A stretch of 6,661 bases of DNA from an uncultured Clostridia bacterium (GTDB lineage Bacteria; Bacillota; Clostridia; Oscillospirales; Acutalibacteraceae). The notes beneath the pieces were generated by a model that ran no database searches, had not been told where the DNA came from, and worked only from the letters and a program-made list of their open reading frames with translations. This document shows positions 1-6,470 of this stretch, piece after piece; positions within the stretch are counted from its first letter, which is position 1, and the number at the start of each line of letters is the position of its first letter. Location of the stretch: contig CALCBQ010000156.1 of assembly GCA_937897215.1 (NCBI GenBank), positions 1-6,661 of the forward strand, in the 5' to 3' direction. Position numbers and translations under genes: made by a program.

Positions 1-1430
1 AGGAAACTTGTAAGTCTTGGGTTAGCCTGACAAAGCCAACGTCTGTGAGCAATACCGTTTGTAACATTTGTGAATTTGTCAGGTGTAAGTGAATAGAAAT
101 CAGAGAAAACTGTGTCTTTAAGAATTTCACTGTGAAGTGCAGAAACACCGTTTACACAGTGTGAACCTGCAACACAAAGGTTAGCCATTCTTACAACACC
201 ATTTGACATAATTGCCATACGTTCAACCTTATCAGCATCATGTGTGCTTTCCCATACATAAGAACGGAAACGATTGTCGATTTCCTTTGTAATCTGCCAA
301 AGTCTTGGCATAAGACGTTTGTAAAGGTCTTCAGGCCAGCATTCAAGAGCCTCTTTCATAACTGTATGGTTTGTATAAGCAACTGTTTTTGTAACAATAT
401 TCCAAGCTTCGTCCCAACCGTAGCCACATTCATCAAGCATAATTCTCATAAGTTCCGGAATTGCCATTGTTGGATGAGTGTCGTTAACATGAATTGCAAC
501 TTTATCTGCAAAGTTATCCATTGTACCGAACTCGCGAAGGTGGTGCTGAACGATATCCTGAATTGAAGCAGATACAAGGAAATACTGCTGACGAAGACGA
601 AGTGATTTGCCTTCAGGGTGATTATCAGCAGGATAAAGAACTTTACTGATTACCTCTGCCATAGCGTTTCTTTCCATAGCGCGCATATAGTCGCCCTGAT
701 TGAAAAGAGCCATATCAAGACCAGGTGCTTTTGCAGACCAAAGACGAAGAACAGAAACGCCTTTGCCATCTTTACCTGCAACGTGCATATCATAAGGTAC
801 AGCCTGAATTACTGTTGGGTTTTCAATTTCAACATGGTGGTAGTGGTCTTCCCAGATATCACGAACTTTGCCCTCAAAGTTAATGTTGATTGCGCTTTCT
901 TCGTGAGGAACAAGCCACACGTCGCCACCTGGAAGCCAGAAGTCAGGAAGTTCTGTCTGCCAACCGTCAACAAGTTTCTGTTTGAAAATACCATATTCAT
1001 AAAGAATTGTGTAACCCTTTGCAACATAACCTTGAGTTGCAAGACCATCAAGATAGCAAGCTGCGAGACGGCCAAGACCACCGTTACCAAGACCTGCGTC
1101 AGGCTCACAATCATAGATTGAGTCAATTTTGATGCCGTAATCTTTTAATACGCTTTCAAAAGTCTTTGTAAGATTAAGGTTATAAAGGTTGTTTTTAAGT
1201 GAACGGCCCATAAGGAATTCCATACAGAGATAATAAACTCTTTTTGTTCCTTTTTCGGAACCTTTCTTTGAGAATTCTGCTCTGCCCTGACTCATCATAT
1301 CACGGACAATAAGAGAAATTGCTTTATAGAATTGCTCATTTGTAGCTTCATCAGGATTTACGCCGATAAAATGAGAAAGTTTTGATTCAACAAGTTCTTT
1401 TGCTTGTTTCTTTGTAAGGCTATAATTCAT
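1..1430 (-). CDS. glgP: Glycogen phosphorylase, N-terminal ~476 residues (3' end outside window)
   Basis: Cytoplasmic PLP enzyme that releases glucose-1-phosphate from glycogen or other alpha-1,4-glucans. Translated on the minus strand, the product begins MNYSLTKKQAK and carries family motifs in the expected order: EFLMGR (residues 71-76), GLGNGGLGRLAA (from residue 113), YEYGIF, the HVNDTHP motif, an NLCVAGSHCVNGV segment, and NVTNGIAHRRWL near the cut end. The family is about 750-840 residues, so roughly the last 40 percent is missing, including the PLP-binding lysine region. No frameshift or stop interrupts the visible part. The start at 1430 is set by a GGAGG ribosome binding site at 1437-1441, 6 nt upstream. 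It is transcribed alone from a promoter just upstream, separated from the lipoprotein gene by a terminator. It could act on maltodextrin as well as glycogen; the sequence does not separate these. Confidence 0.96.
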   Translation of the reverse strand, partial: MNYSLTKKQAKELVESKLSHFIGVNPDEATNEQFYKAISLIVRDMMSQGRAEFSKKGSEKGTKRVYYLCMEFLMGRSLKNNLYNLNLTKTFESVLKDYGIKIDSIYDCEPDAGLGNGGLGRLAACYLDGLATQGYVAKGYTILYEYGIFKQKLVDGWQTELPDFWLPGGDVWLVPHEESAININFEGKVRDIWEDHYHHVEIENPTVIQAVPYDMHVAGKDGKGVSVLRLWSAKAPGLDMALFNQGDYMRAMERNAMAEVISKVLYPADNHPEGKSLRLRQQYFLVSASIQDIVQHHLREFGTMDNFADKVAIHVNDTHPTMAIPELMRIMLDECGYGWDEAWNIVTKTVAYTNHTVMKEALECWPEDLYKRLMPRLWQITKEIDNRFRSYVWESTHDADKVERMAIMSNGVVRMANLCVAGSHCVNGVSALHSEILKDTVFSDFYSLTPDKFTNVTNGIAHRRWLCQANPRLTSF

Positions 1431-1485
1431 ACAAATCCTCCAAAAAAATTTATAAAAAACATTAAAAATTAAAGTCTGTTTGTTT

Positions 1486-1514
1486 ATTTTACACTAAAAT
1501 CACGCGTTTTTCAA
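1486..1514 (-). promoter_or_regulatory. Predicted sigma-A-type promoter of glgP
   Basis: On the minus strand the -35 hexamer TTGAAA (1514-1509) is followed by exactly 17 nt and the -10 hexamer TAAAAT (1491-1486). Transcription would start near 1479, giving a leader of about 50 nt before the glgP start codon. The leader is A/T-rich and shows no obvious hairpin or riboswitch. The call rests on consensus match, spacing and position downstream of the preceding gene's terminator. Confidence 0.7.
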
Positions 1515-1548
1515 CAGTAATAAGAGAATTTTTGAAATTATTTTTTGG

Positions 1549-1593
1549 AAACTAAAAAACACCACTGATTTTTATGAAAACCAGTGGTGTTTT
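1549..1593 (-). terminator. Rho-independent terminator of the lipoprotein gene
   Basis: An inverted repeat pairs AAAACACCACTG (1556-1567) with CAGTGGTGTTTT (1582-1593). After one mismatch, four A-T pairs extend the stem inward. Read on the minus strand the hairpin is followed by TTTTTTAGTTT. It begins 14 nt past the lipoprotein stop codon and lies just before the glgP promoter, so it insulates the two transcription units. Confidence 0.9.
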
Positions 1594-1607
1594 ATGTATT
1601 GTTTTAA

Positions 1608-2570
1608 TTATGCATCAGGAGAAATGTCGCCTGTCTGATAATTTTCGTAACCTGCGTCAACCCATACTACTGTAAACACATTTCCGTTTCTCTTATAGAA
1701 ATTCTTTGTGCCTGCAGGCATTGATTTTGAATACTCAACAAAGCCCTTCCAGTTGCCTTTGTTATCGGTTACTGCACGAAGACCTGACTCAATTCCGTCT
1801 GCCATATCTTCATCAAACGCTTTAAGAGTTGCTTTAACAACGCTCTTATTTGAGCCTGCTGTATAACCAACCTTAAAACCAGTGAGCCACCAGTGTGGTT
1901 GCTCTTCACGATAGAACAACATATTTTTGTTGTTATAATCTTTTACTGTACGATAATACTCAAAGCTCATATCCATAAGGTGTTCATCGTCTGCACAGTC
2001 ATAGAAGTCAGATGTTGAGTTAGGGTCTTTTGTATAAACGCCCAATTCAGCACCTTCAAGAATACCGTACTGACCTTTCCACCACTGAAGGCGCCAAAGA
2101 AGGCCGTTATAAGAGAAATCCGCTTTGAAAGTGGTATATCTCATATTAACATAAGCGGCTGCTTCGTCATAGACATCTCCGAAACCGAAGTGTCTCTGCC
2201 ATGGATTAAGTGTTGAGTAATAAACCTGTTGCTCTTCATCATAAGCATAACCTGCTGCTGTAAGAGCTTCTTGTAAATCTTCTTTCGTTATTGTTGTACC
2301 ACTTGTACCAGGTGTTGACGATGTGTTTGTTGATGGTTTCTTTGTAGTTGTTTCTTTTGAAGACTGTGTTGTAGTTGTTGTGGTTGTACCTGTTGTTGAT
2401 GGGTCATCCCACTCAACGCCTACATCATCATTATAAGTAGGTGTTTCAACATCGCTTGGCTTTGTGATTTCTTCATTAGGATTTTTTGTGTTATCACAAG
2501 CAGTGAAGCAACAAACCATCATAATAAGTGCCATCATAGCCGCTATTATTCTGATAAGTGTAGATTTCAT
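1608..2570 (-). CDS. Secreted lipoprotein with Thr-rich linker and DUF4474-like domain
   Basis: Predicted 320-residue surface lipoprotein of unknown function. Residues 1-24 form a lipoprotein signal peptide (MKSTLIRIIAAMM, a hydrophobic core, then FTAC with Cys25 as the likely lipidated residue; Phe at -3 is less usual than Leu). Residues 26-56 are polar and acidic. Residues about 57-95 form a Thr/Ser-rich stalk including seven threonines in a row (62-68). The rest, from about 97, resembles DUF4474 as I recall that family from Clostridia: NPWQRHFGFGDVYDEAA (122-138), WKGQYG (164-169), and HWWLTGFKVG (from 226). An in-frame ATG at 2597 would add nine residues, but the ribosome binding site lies between the two ATGs, so I chose 2570. 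The gene has its own promoter and terminator. The architecture suggests a domain held off the membrane by a flexible stalk, perhaps contacting the cell wall or polysaccharide; that role is inference. Confidence 0.9.
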   Translation of the reverse strand: MKSTLIRIIAAMMALIMMVCCFTACDNTKNPNEEITKPSDVETPTYNDDVGVEWDDPSTTGTTTTTTTQSSKETTTKKPSTNTSSTPGTSGTTITKEDLQEALTAAGYAYDEEQQVYYSTLNPWQRHFGFGDVYDEAAAYVNMRYTTFKADFSYNGLLWRLQWWKGQYGILEGAELGVYTKDPNSTSDFYDCADDEHLMDMSFEYYRTVKDYNNKNMLFYREEQPHWWLTGFKVGYTAGSNKSVVKATLKAFDEDMADGIESGLRAVTDNKGNWKGFVEYSKSMPAGTKNFYKRNGNVFTVVWVDAGYENYQTGDISPDA

Positions 2571-2578
2571 ATATAATT

Positions 2579-2583
2579 CCTCC
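2579..2583 (-). promoter_or_regulatory. Ribosome binding site deciding the lipoprotein start
   Basis: GGAGG on the minus strand sits 8 nt upstream of the ATG at 2570. It lies downstream of the alternative in-frame ATG at 2597, which would place it inside the coding region. This supports the shorter product, which also starts directly with a Lys-containing signal peptide. Confidence 0.88.
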
Positions 2584-2608
2584 ACATAAAAATACAAATT
2601 GTCAGTTT

Positions 2609-2637
2609 ATTATCTCATAAAATTAGTTTAAAGTCAA
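2609..2637 (-). promoter_or_regulatory. Predicted promoter of the lipoprotein gene (extended -10)
   Basis: Minus strand: -35 TTGACT (2637-2632), a 17-nt spacer, and -10 GATAAT (2614-2609), with TGA directly before the -10 giving an extended -10 element. Transcription would start near 2602, leaving a leader of about 32 nt. It also lies downstream of the rejected ATG at 2597 by only a few bases, further favouring the start at 2570. Confidence 0.72.
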
Positions 2638-2674
2638 TATTTTAAAGAGTGTCGCTTTCGTAATCTTTTTGTAA

Positions 2675-2703
2675 TTGATTTTTTATGTGCATTGTGATAA
2701 TAT
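2675..2703 (+). promoter_or_regulatory. Predicted promoter of the ahcY operon (extended -10)
   Basis: Plus strand: -35 TTGATT (2675-2680), a 17-nt spacer, and -10 TAATAT (2698-2703) preceded by TGA, an extended -10 arrangement. An overlapping GATAAT (2696-2701) gives a 15-nt spacer and is less favoured. The start would be near 2710, so the leader to the ATG at 2744 is only about 34 nt. It holds a GGAG ribosome binding site (2732-2735, 8 nt spacing) and has no room for a riboswitch. Divergent from the lipoprotein promoter; the two -35 boxes are about 37 nt apart. Confidence 0.62.
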
Positions 2704-2743
2704 ATAAGGTAAATAATAATACATATTATATGGAGTTAAAAAT

Positions 2744-3988
2744 ATGAATTTAATTCGTGATATTTCTCTTTATGAGTCAGGTCAACGTAAAATTGATTGG
2801 GTAAAGGCGCATATGCCCGTACTTCGTAGTATTGAAAAAGATTTCATTGACACAAAGCCTTTCAAAAACTTAAAAATTGCCCTTTCAATACACCTTGAAG
2901 CAAAAACTGCGTATCTTTGCACAGTGCTGGCGGCAGGTGGTGCAGAAATGTATGTTACAGGCTCAAACCCGCTTTCAACACAAGACGATGTTGCAGCGGC
3001 ACTTGCACACAATGGTCTTAATGTTTTCGCTTGGTACAATGCTACAAGTGAAGAATATATGGCGCATCTTCGCGAGGTTATAAAGGTTGGTCCTGATGTA
3101 ATTATTGATGACGGTGGCGACCTTGTAAATCTTATTCATAACGAATACCCTGAACTTTTACCTAACGTTATGGGTGGTTGTGAAGAAACAACAACAGGCA
3201 TTATCCGTCTTGTTTCAATGGCTAAGGACGGAGCCCTTAAATTCCCTATGATTGCAGTAAACAATGCAAAATGCAAATATCTTTTTGATAATCGTTACGG
3301 TACAGGTCAATCTGTATGGGACGGTATTAATCGCACAACAAACCTTATTGTTGCAGGTAAAAAAGTAGTCGTTGCGGGTTACGGCTGGTGTGGCAAAGGC
3401 GTTGCGATGCGTGCTAATGCTCTCGGCGCACAAGTTATCGTTACTGAAATCGACCCTATTAAGGCTATGGAAGCCAGAATGGACGGTTTCTCTGTAATGG
3501 AAATGGTTGACGCGGCAAAAGAAGGCGACTTTTTTGTTACTGTAACAGGTTGCAAAGATGTTATTACTAAAAAAGTTTTCGAAAATATGAAAGATGGCGC
3601 TATTTGTTGTAATGCGGGACATTTTAATGTTGAAATCAATCTTCCTGACCTTGAGAATATGGCAGTTGAAATTAAAGAACAGAGAAACAACATTATGGGG
3701 TACACACTTTCTGACGGCAGAACAATCAGCGTAATTGCAGAAGGTCGTCTTGTAAACCTTGCTGCTGGCGACGGTCACCCTGCCGAAATTATGGATATGA
3801 GTTTCTCTATTCAGGCACTTTGTGCAGAATACATTGTTAAAAACCATAATAATTTAACTGCATCTGTTATTGATGTTCCTGAAGAAATTGACAAAAAGGT
3901 TGCTCTTCGCAAACTTAACAGTTGGGGCACAGAAATTGACGTGCTCACACCTGAACAAGAAAAATATGTAAACAGTTGGAATGTATAA
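2744..3988 (+). CDS. ahcY: S-adenosylhomocysteine hydrolase family enzyme, short archaeal/Thermotoga-like form
   Basis: NAD-dependent cytosolic enzyme that splits S-adenosylhomocysteine into homocysteine and adenosine, relieving product inhibition of methyltransferases. The 414-residue product aligns over its full length with the short bacterial/archaeal form. Visible residues matched to the human enzyme: His50 (H55), Asp122/123 in DDGGDL, Glu148 in EETTTG, Lys178 (K186), Asp182-Asn183 (D190-N191), His293 in NAGHFNVE, and His345 in GDGHP. The Rossmann NAD motif is GYGWCG (212-217). Three traits mark the short clade: the motif HLEAKTA at 50-56, Thr187 where the human enzyme has Cys195, and an end at NSWNV without the C-terminal KPDHYRY tail. 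The archaeal M. jannaschii member of this type is reported to prefer S-inosylhomocysteine, so the substrate here is not certain. First gene of a three-gene operon; the next gene begins 2 nt after its stop. Confidence 0.95.
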   Translation: MNLIRDISLYESGQRKIDWVKAHMPVLRSIEKDFIDTKPFKNLKIALSIHLEAKTAYLCTVLAAGGAEMYVTGSNPLSTQDDVAAALAHNGLNVFAWYNATSEEYMAHLREVIKVGPDVIIDDGGDLVNLIHNEYPELLPNVMGGCEETTTGIIRLVSMAKDGALKFPMIAVNNAKCKYLFDNRYGTGQSVWDGINRTTNLIVAGKKVVVAGYGWCGKGVAMRANALGAQVIVTEIDPIKAMEARMDGFSVMEMVDAAKEGDFFVTVTGCKDVITKKVFENMKDGAICCNAGHFNVEINLPDLENMAVEIKEQRNNIMGYTLSDGRTISVIAEGRLVNLAAGDGHPAEIMDMSFSIQALCAEYIVKNHNNLTASVIDVPEEIDKKVALRKLNSWGTEIDVLTPEQEKYVNSWNV

Positions 3989-3990
3989 AA

Positions 3991-4926
3991 ATGAGTAATA
4001 ATTATTTCAGATATTTAAATCAGATTTGTCCTGTTTGTAACAAGGATTTTTCTACAGATGATGATATTGTGGTTTGTCCTTTATGTGGCACTCCCCATCA
4101 TCGTGATTGCTACAATAAAAACGGCGAATGCGGAAACTACGACAAGCATAACGAAGGTTTTCGTTGGAGTCCCGCGGAAACAGAAGTCGCAGAGACCCCC
4201 GTCGAAACAAAGTCTGAAACACAGGAAAATCCAATATTCAACGAACAGAACATCCCTATCCCGCCATTTTTCGGTGCAGGGGTAAACCCCCTTTCTCAAT
4301 TCCCAAAACAGATTGAAGAAGACATTGAAACCGCAGAAGTTGCAGATTTTGTTCAAATGAATGCGATAAAATACATTCAGAATTTCTTCAACGGTAAAAC
4401 AGGCAAAAAATCATTTAACTGGGCGGCATTTTTCTTTACTCCTTATTGGTTTTTCTACAGAAAACTGCATAAACTTGGTGCAATTTTTCTTGCACTCACG
4501 CTTCTTTTATCAATAGGATTCAGTTTTATTCCGTCTGTACAAAAACTCTACACAGATATGGCAGAATGGACATCAAAATACACTGTTGAAGAAGTTCAGA
4601 ACCTTTCGGAAGAAGAACTTGCAAACGCTTATAACGAGCAAACAGCCTTTATTCTTGAAAACAAAACAGGTGCTATGCTTGTTTTCACACAAGGCGCACT
4701 TTCACTTGCACTCCAGATTTTTGTTGGCTTTAAAGCAAACAAGTGGTACTACGATTACACAACAAACAATATCCGTAAAGCAAAAAAAGAAACAACCGAC
4801 CCAAACTTATTACGACTAAGATATTTTAAATCAGGTGGTTGTTCAATGGGCGCTACATTCCTTGCAATTCTCGCAAATAATATGATAGTTATGGCGGCAG
4901 AAATGCTGCTGACAATTATAAAATAG
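3991..4926 (+). CDS. Prok-RING-like zinc finger fused to DUF2628-like membrane domain
   Basis: A 311-residue membrane protein of unknown function. The N-terminus is a RING-like zinc-binding module with candidate ligands Cys13, Cys16, Cys29, Cys32, His37, Cys40, Cys47 and possibly His53, matching the Prok-RING_1 pattern. An acidic, proline-containing linker follows (about 60-120). The C-terminal half resembles DUF2628: FNWAAFFFTPYWFFYRK (142-158), hydrophobic segments at about 144-156, 162-180, 227-247 and 286-308, and FKANKWYYDYTTNNIRK after the third. The finger would probably face the cytoplasm (no signal peptide). I chose the ATG at 3991, 2 nt after the ahcY stop; a TTG at 3976 would add five residues and overlap ahcY. 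No strong ribosome binding site precedes it, so translation is probably coupled to ahcY. Prokaryotic RING fingers need not be ubiquitin ligases; a regulatory or assembly role at the membrane is only a guess. Confidence 0.9.
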   Translation: MSNNYFRYLNQICPVCNKDFSTDDDIVVCPLCGTPHHRDCYNKNGECGNYDKHNEGFRWSPAETEVAETPVETKSETQENPIFNEQNIPIPPFFGAGVNPLSQFPKQIEEDIETAEVADFVQMNAIKYIQNFFNGKTGKKSFNWAAFFFTPYWFFYRKLHKLGAIFLALTLLLSIGFSFIPSVQKLYTDMAEWTSKYTVEEVQNLSEEELANAYNEQTAFILENKTGAMLVFTQGALSLALQIFVGFKANKWYYDYTTNNIRKAKKETTDPNLLRLRYFKSGGCSMGATFLAILANNMIVMAAEMLLTIIK

Positions 4927-4930
4927 GAGA
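4925..4930 (+). promoter_or_regulatory. galU ribosome binding site overlapping the upstream stop codon
   Basis: AGGAGA lies 8 nt before the galU ATG at 4939 and shares bases with the TAG stop (4924-4926) of the RING/DUF2628 gene. This tight packing supports co-transcription and possibly coupled translation of the two genes. Confidence 0.8.
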
Positions 4931-4938
4931 TTGGCATT

Positions 4939-5814
4939 ATGAAAATAACAAAGGCGATTATCCCTGCAGCAGGTCTTGGAACAAGAGTTTTACCTGCATC
5001 AAAGGCAGTTCCAAAGGAAATGCTTAATATTGTTGATAAACCTGCAATTCAGTATCTTGTTGAAGAGGCTGCAAAATCAGGTATCACAGATGTTCTTATT
5101 ATAACAAACCGTGGTAAAGGCGCTATTGAAGACCACTTTGACCACGCTTATGAACTTGAGGACAAATTAAGCCGTAATCCTGACAAGAAAGAACTTTATG
5201 AATCCGTTCTTGAGTGTTCACAGCTTTGCAACACATATTTTCTTCGTCAGAAAGAAACAGGTGGCCTTGGCCATGCAGTTCTTTGTGCAAAGAATTTCGT
5301 AGGTAACGAGCCATTTGCAATTCTTTATGGCGATGACGTTTTCATTTCTGACAAAGAGCCTGTTACAAAACAGCTTATTGATGCTTATGAAAAATACGGC
5401 AAAGGCGTTGTTGGTGTTAAAGAAGTGCCTGCAAAAGATGTTCCTAAGTACTGCTCACTTGCAGTTGAACACCTTGAAGATAATGCTTTTAACTGTACAG
5501 ATATGGTTGAAAAGCCAAAACCACACGAAATTCTTTCAAACTATTCAATTCTTGGTCGTGTTGTAATGCCACCTGAGATTTTTGACATTCTCGAAAACAC
5601 ACCAAAGGGTGCAGGTAACGAACTTCAACTTACTGACGCTATGAAAACTCTTGCACAAACAAAAGGTGTTATTGCTCTTGATTACTATGGCACACGCTAT
5701 GATATGGGCAATAAAATGGGTATTATGAAAGCAAACTGCGAAGTTGCTCTCAATCACCCTGAAATCGCAGAAGATTTCAAAGCATACATTAAAGAATTGG
5801 CAAAGAACTTATAA
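4939..5814 (+). CDS. galU: UTP-glucose-1-phosphate uridylyltransferase
   Basis: Cytosolic nucleotidyltransferase that makes UDP-glucose from UTP and glucose-1-phosphate, feeding galactose metabolism, glycolipids and surface polysaccharides. The 291-residue length is normal for bacterial GalU. Visible motifs: the nucleotide-binding signature GLGTR (12-16) followed by PKEML (25-29), QYLVEEA (38-44), the GGLGHAVLCAK segment (from 108), YGDDVF with metal-binding Asp132/133, VEKPKP, a GRVVMPPEIFDIL segment, NELQLTDAM, and a C-terminal RYDMGNKMG motif corresponding to the usual RYDIGDKLG. No frameshift. It is the last gene of the ahcY operon, 12 nt after the RING/DUF2628 gene, and is followed by a terminator. 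Its leucine and isoleucine codons are mostly CTT and ATT, like ahcY. Related enzymes with other sugars (RmlA-type) are less likely given these GalU-specific motifs. Confidence 0.95.
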   Translation: MKITKAIIPAAGLGTRVLPASKAVPKEMLNIVDKPAIQYLVEEAAKSGITDVLIITNRGKGAIEDHFDHAYELEDKLSRNPDKKELYESVLECSQLCNTYFLRQKETGGLGHAVLCAKNFVGNEPFAILYGDDVFISDKEPVTKQLIDAYEKYGKGVVGVKEVPAKDVPKYCSLAVEHLEDNAFNCTDMVEKPKPHEILSNYSILGRVVMPPEIFDILENTPKGAGNELQLTDAMKTLAQTKGVIALDYYGTRYDMGNKMGIMKANCEVALNHPEIAEDFKAYIKELAKNL

Positions 5815-5827
5815 TTGAACATAAGTA

Positions 5828-5860
5828 AAGGGCCGTCATTTTTTGACTGCCCTTATTTTA
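5828..5860 (+). terminator. Rho-independent terminator of the ahcY-galU operon
   Basis: Stem AAGGGC (5828-5833) pairs with GCCCTT (5849-5854). After one C/T mismatch, GTCA pairs with TGAC around a five-T loop. On the plus strand ATTTTAT follows. It starts 13 nt past the galU stop, between two convergent genes. Read from the other strand the hairpin is followed by TTTACTT, so it could weakly terminate the facing gene as well. Confidence 0.8.
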
Positions 5861-5876
5861 TAACACGAAACCTATG

Positions 5877-6386
5877 CTAAGCTTTTTTGTTCTTCCATAT
5901 CATATATATCCAAATTGGTGCAATATATACCAATATATTCAAAACCAAAAGAGCATAATACACGATATCGTTCCATTGACTTAAATTCCATATTATTCCA
6001 TCTACCGTCAAAGCTCCCGGAAACAATACCCATATTATCATTTTAATATTATCAAAAAATGATATACACATTATATTCCCTATCTCGTTTATGAAAATAT
6101 CACACAATAAAACGACAACCGCTAATATCAACAAGCATAATGCAGGGATACTCATTTTCAAGCAACTTGTCAATCCAAAATCAAAATCAGCGCTCTTTTT
6201 AATATGCTCATTTAAAACTATTATTCTTATCACTATGCCAATCACGGCAATGATTCCAGGCAAAAAAAGAGTAAGTACACTTTCTACCTCTGTTAATAAA
6301 AATGAAAGTATAAACCCTCCAAAAATATACCCGATAACAGACACAGCAATACATTTTATATAATACTTAAAGGCATTTCTCAACAT
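5877..6386 (-). CDS. Small multi-pass membrane protein of unknown function
   Basis: I do not recognise this 169-residue protein. It is very hydrophobic, with probable membrane segments at about 10-31, 36-58, 78-99, 116-133 and 140-164, and a basic C-terminus (WKNKKA). Short polar loops sit at 59-75 and 100-115. There is no signal peptide cleavage site, zinc motif or catalytic signature that I can see. The start is well supported: a strong GAGGTGA ribosome binding site (6393-6399) lies 6 nt upstream, and a near-consensus promoter precedes it. The gene converges on galU and is single. Codon use differs from its neighbours: ATA, TTG and GTA are frequent near the 3' end, whereas ahcY and galU favour ATT, CTT and GTT. 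That, with higher A/T, hints at recent acquisition or weak selection, though membrane proteins are often A/T-rich. A transporter, immunity-like or stress membrane protein are all possible and unproven. Confidence 0.82.
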   Translation of the reverse strand: MLRNAFKYYIKCIAVSVIGYIFGGFILSFLLTEVESVLTLFLPGIIAVIGIVIRIIVLNEHIKKSADFDFGLTSCLKMSIPALCLLILAVVVLLCDIFINEIGNIMCISFFDNIKMIIWVLFPGALTVDGIIWNLSQWNDIVYYALLVLNILVYIAPIWIYMIWKNKKA

Positions 6387-6392
6387 AAAACA

Positions 6393-6399
6393 TCACCTC
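6393..6399 (-). promoter_or_regulatory. Strong ribosome binding site of the small membrane protein
   Basis: GAGGTGA on the minus strand, 6 nt before the ATG at 6386, is among the best matches to the 16S rRNA tail in the window. An ATG overlapping the site (6393-6391) is out of frame with the gene. This site is the main evidence that the orphan reading frame is a real gene. Confidence 0.85.
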
Positions 6400-6441
6400 A
6401 AATTAATAAAATAATATTCTTGCCTTTGTTCTTACAAACCA

Positions 6442-6470
6442 AATATATCACTCTCAATAAAAAATGTCAA
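6442..6470 (-). promoter_or_regulatory. Near-consensus promoter of the small membrane protein
   Basis: Minus strand: a perfect -35 TTGACA (6470-6465), a 17-nt spacer, and -10 TATATT (6447-6442) preceded by TGA (extended -10). Transcription would start near 6435, leaving a leader of about 49 nt. It is the closest match to the sigma-A consensus in the window and directly abuts the dapL terminator. Confidence 0.8.

Noticed and set aside
618..1121. A 167-codon plus-strand frame opposite glgP
   Set aside because: It is antisense to an intact, motif-rich glgP coding region and its translation resembles no family; the Cys/His/Phe-rich composition is a shadow effect.
2571..2597. Upstream ATG giving a 329-residue lipoprotein
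   Set aside because: The GGAGG site lies between this ATG and the one at 2570, and the predicted transcript start is only about 5 nt upstream of it.
2704..2743. Possible SAH or SAM riboswitch ahead of ahcY
   Set aside because: The predicted leader is only about 34 nt, is almost all A/T, and forms no stem of the needed size.
3215..3847. A 210-codon open frame on the minus strand, inside ahcY
   Set aside because: It lies entirely opposite a well-matched ahcY, has no ribosome binding site or recognisable domain, and its composition is what the codon bias of ahcY produces on the opposite strand.
3976..3990. TTG start overlapping the end of ahcY for the RING/DUF2628 gene
   Set aside because: It would add only MECIK with no better ribosome binding site; the ATG at 3991 directly after the ahcY stop is more economical, though the TTG cannot be excluded.
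4279..4290. GGGG-TAAA-CCCC hairpin inside the RING/DUF2628 gene
   Set aside because: The stem is only 4-5 bp, lies in the middle of an intact coding region, and is not followed by a proper T tract, so it is unlikely to be a terminator.
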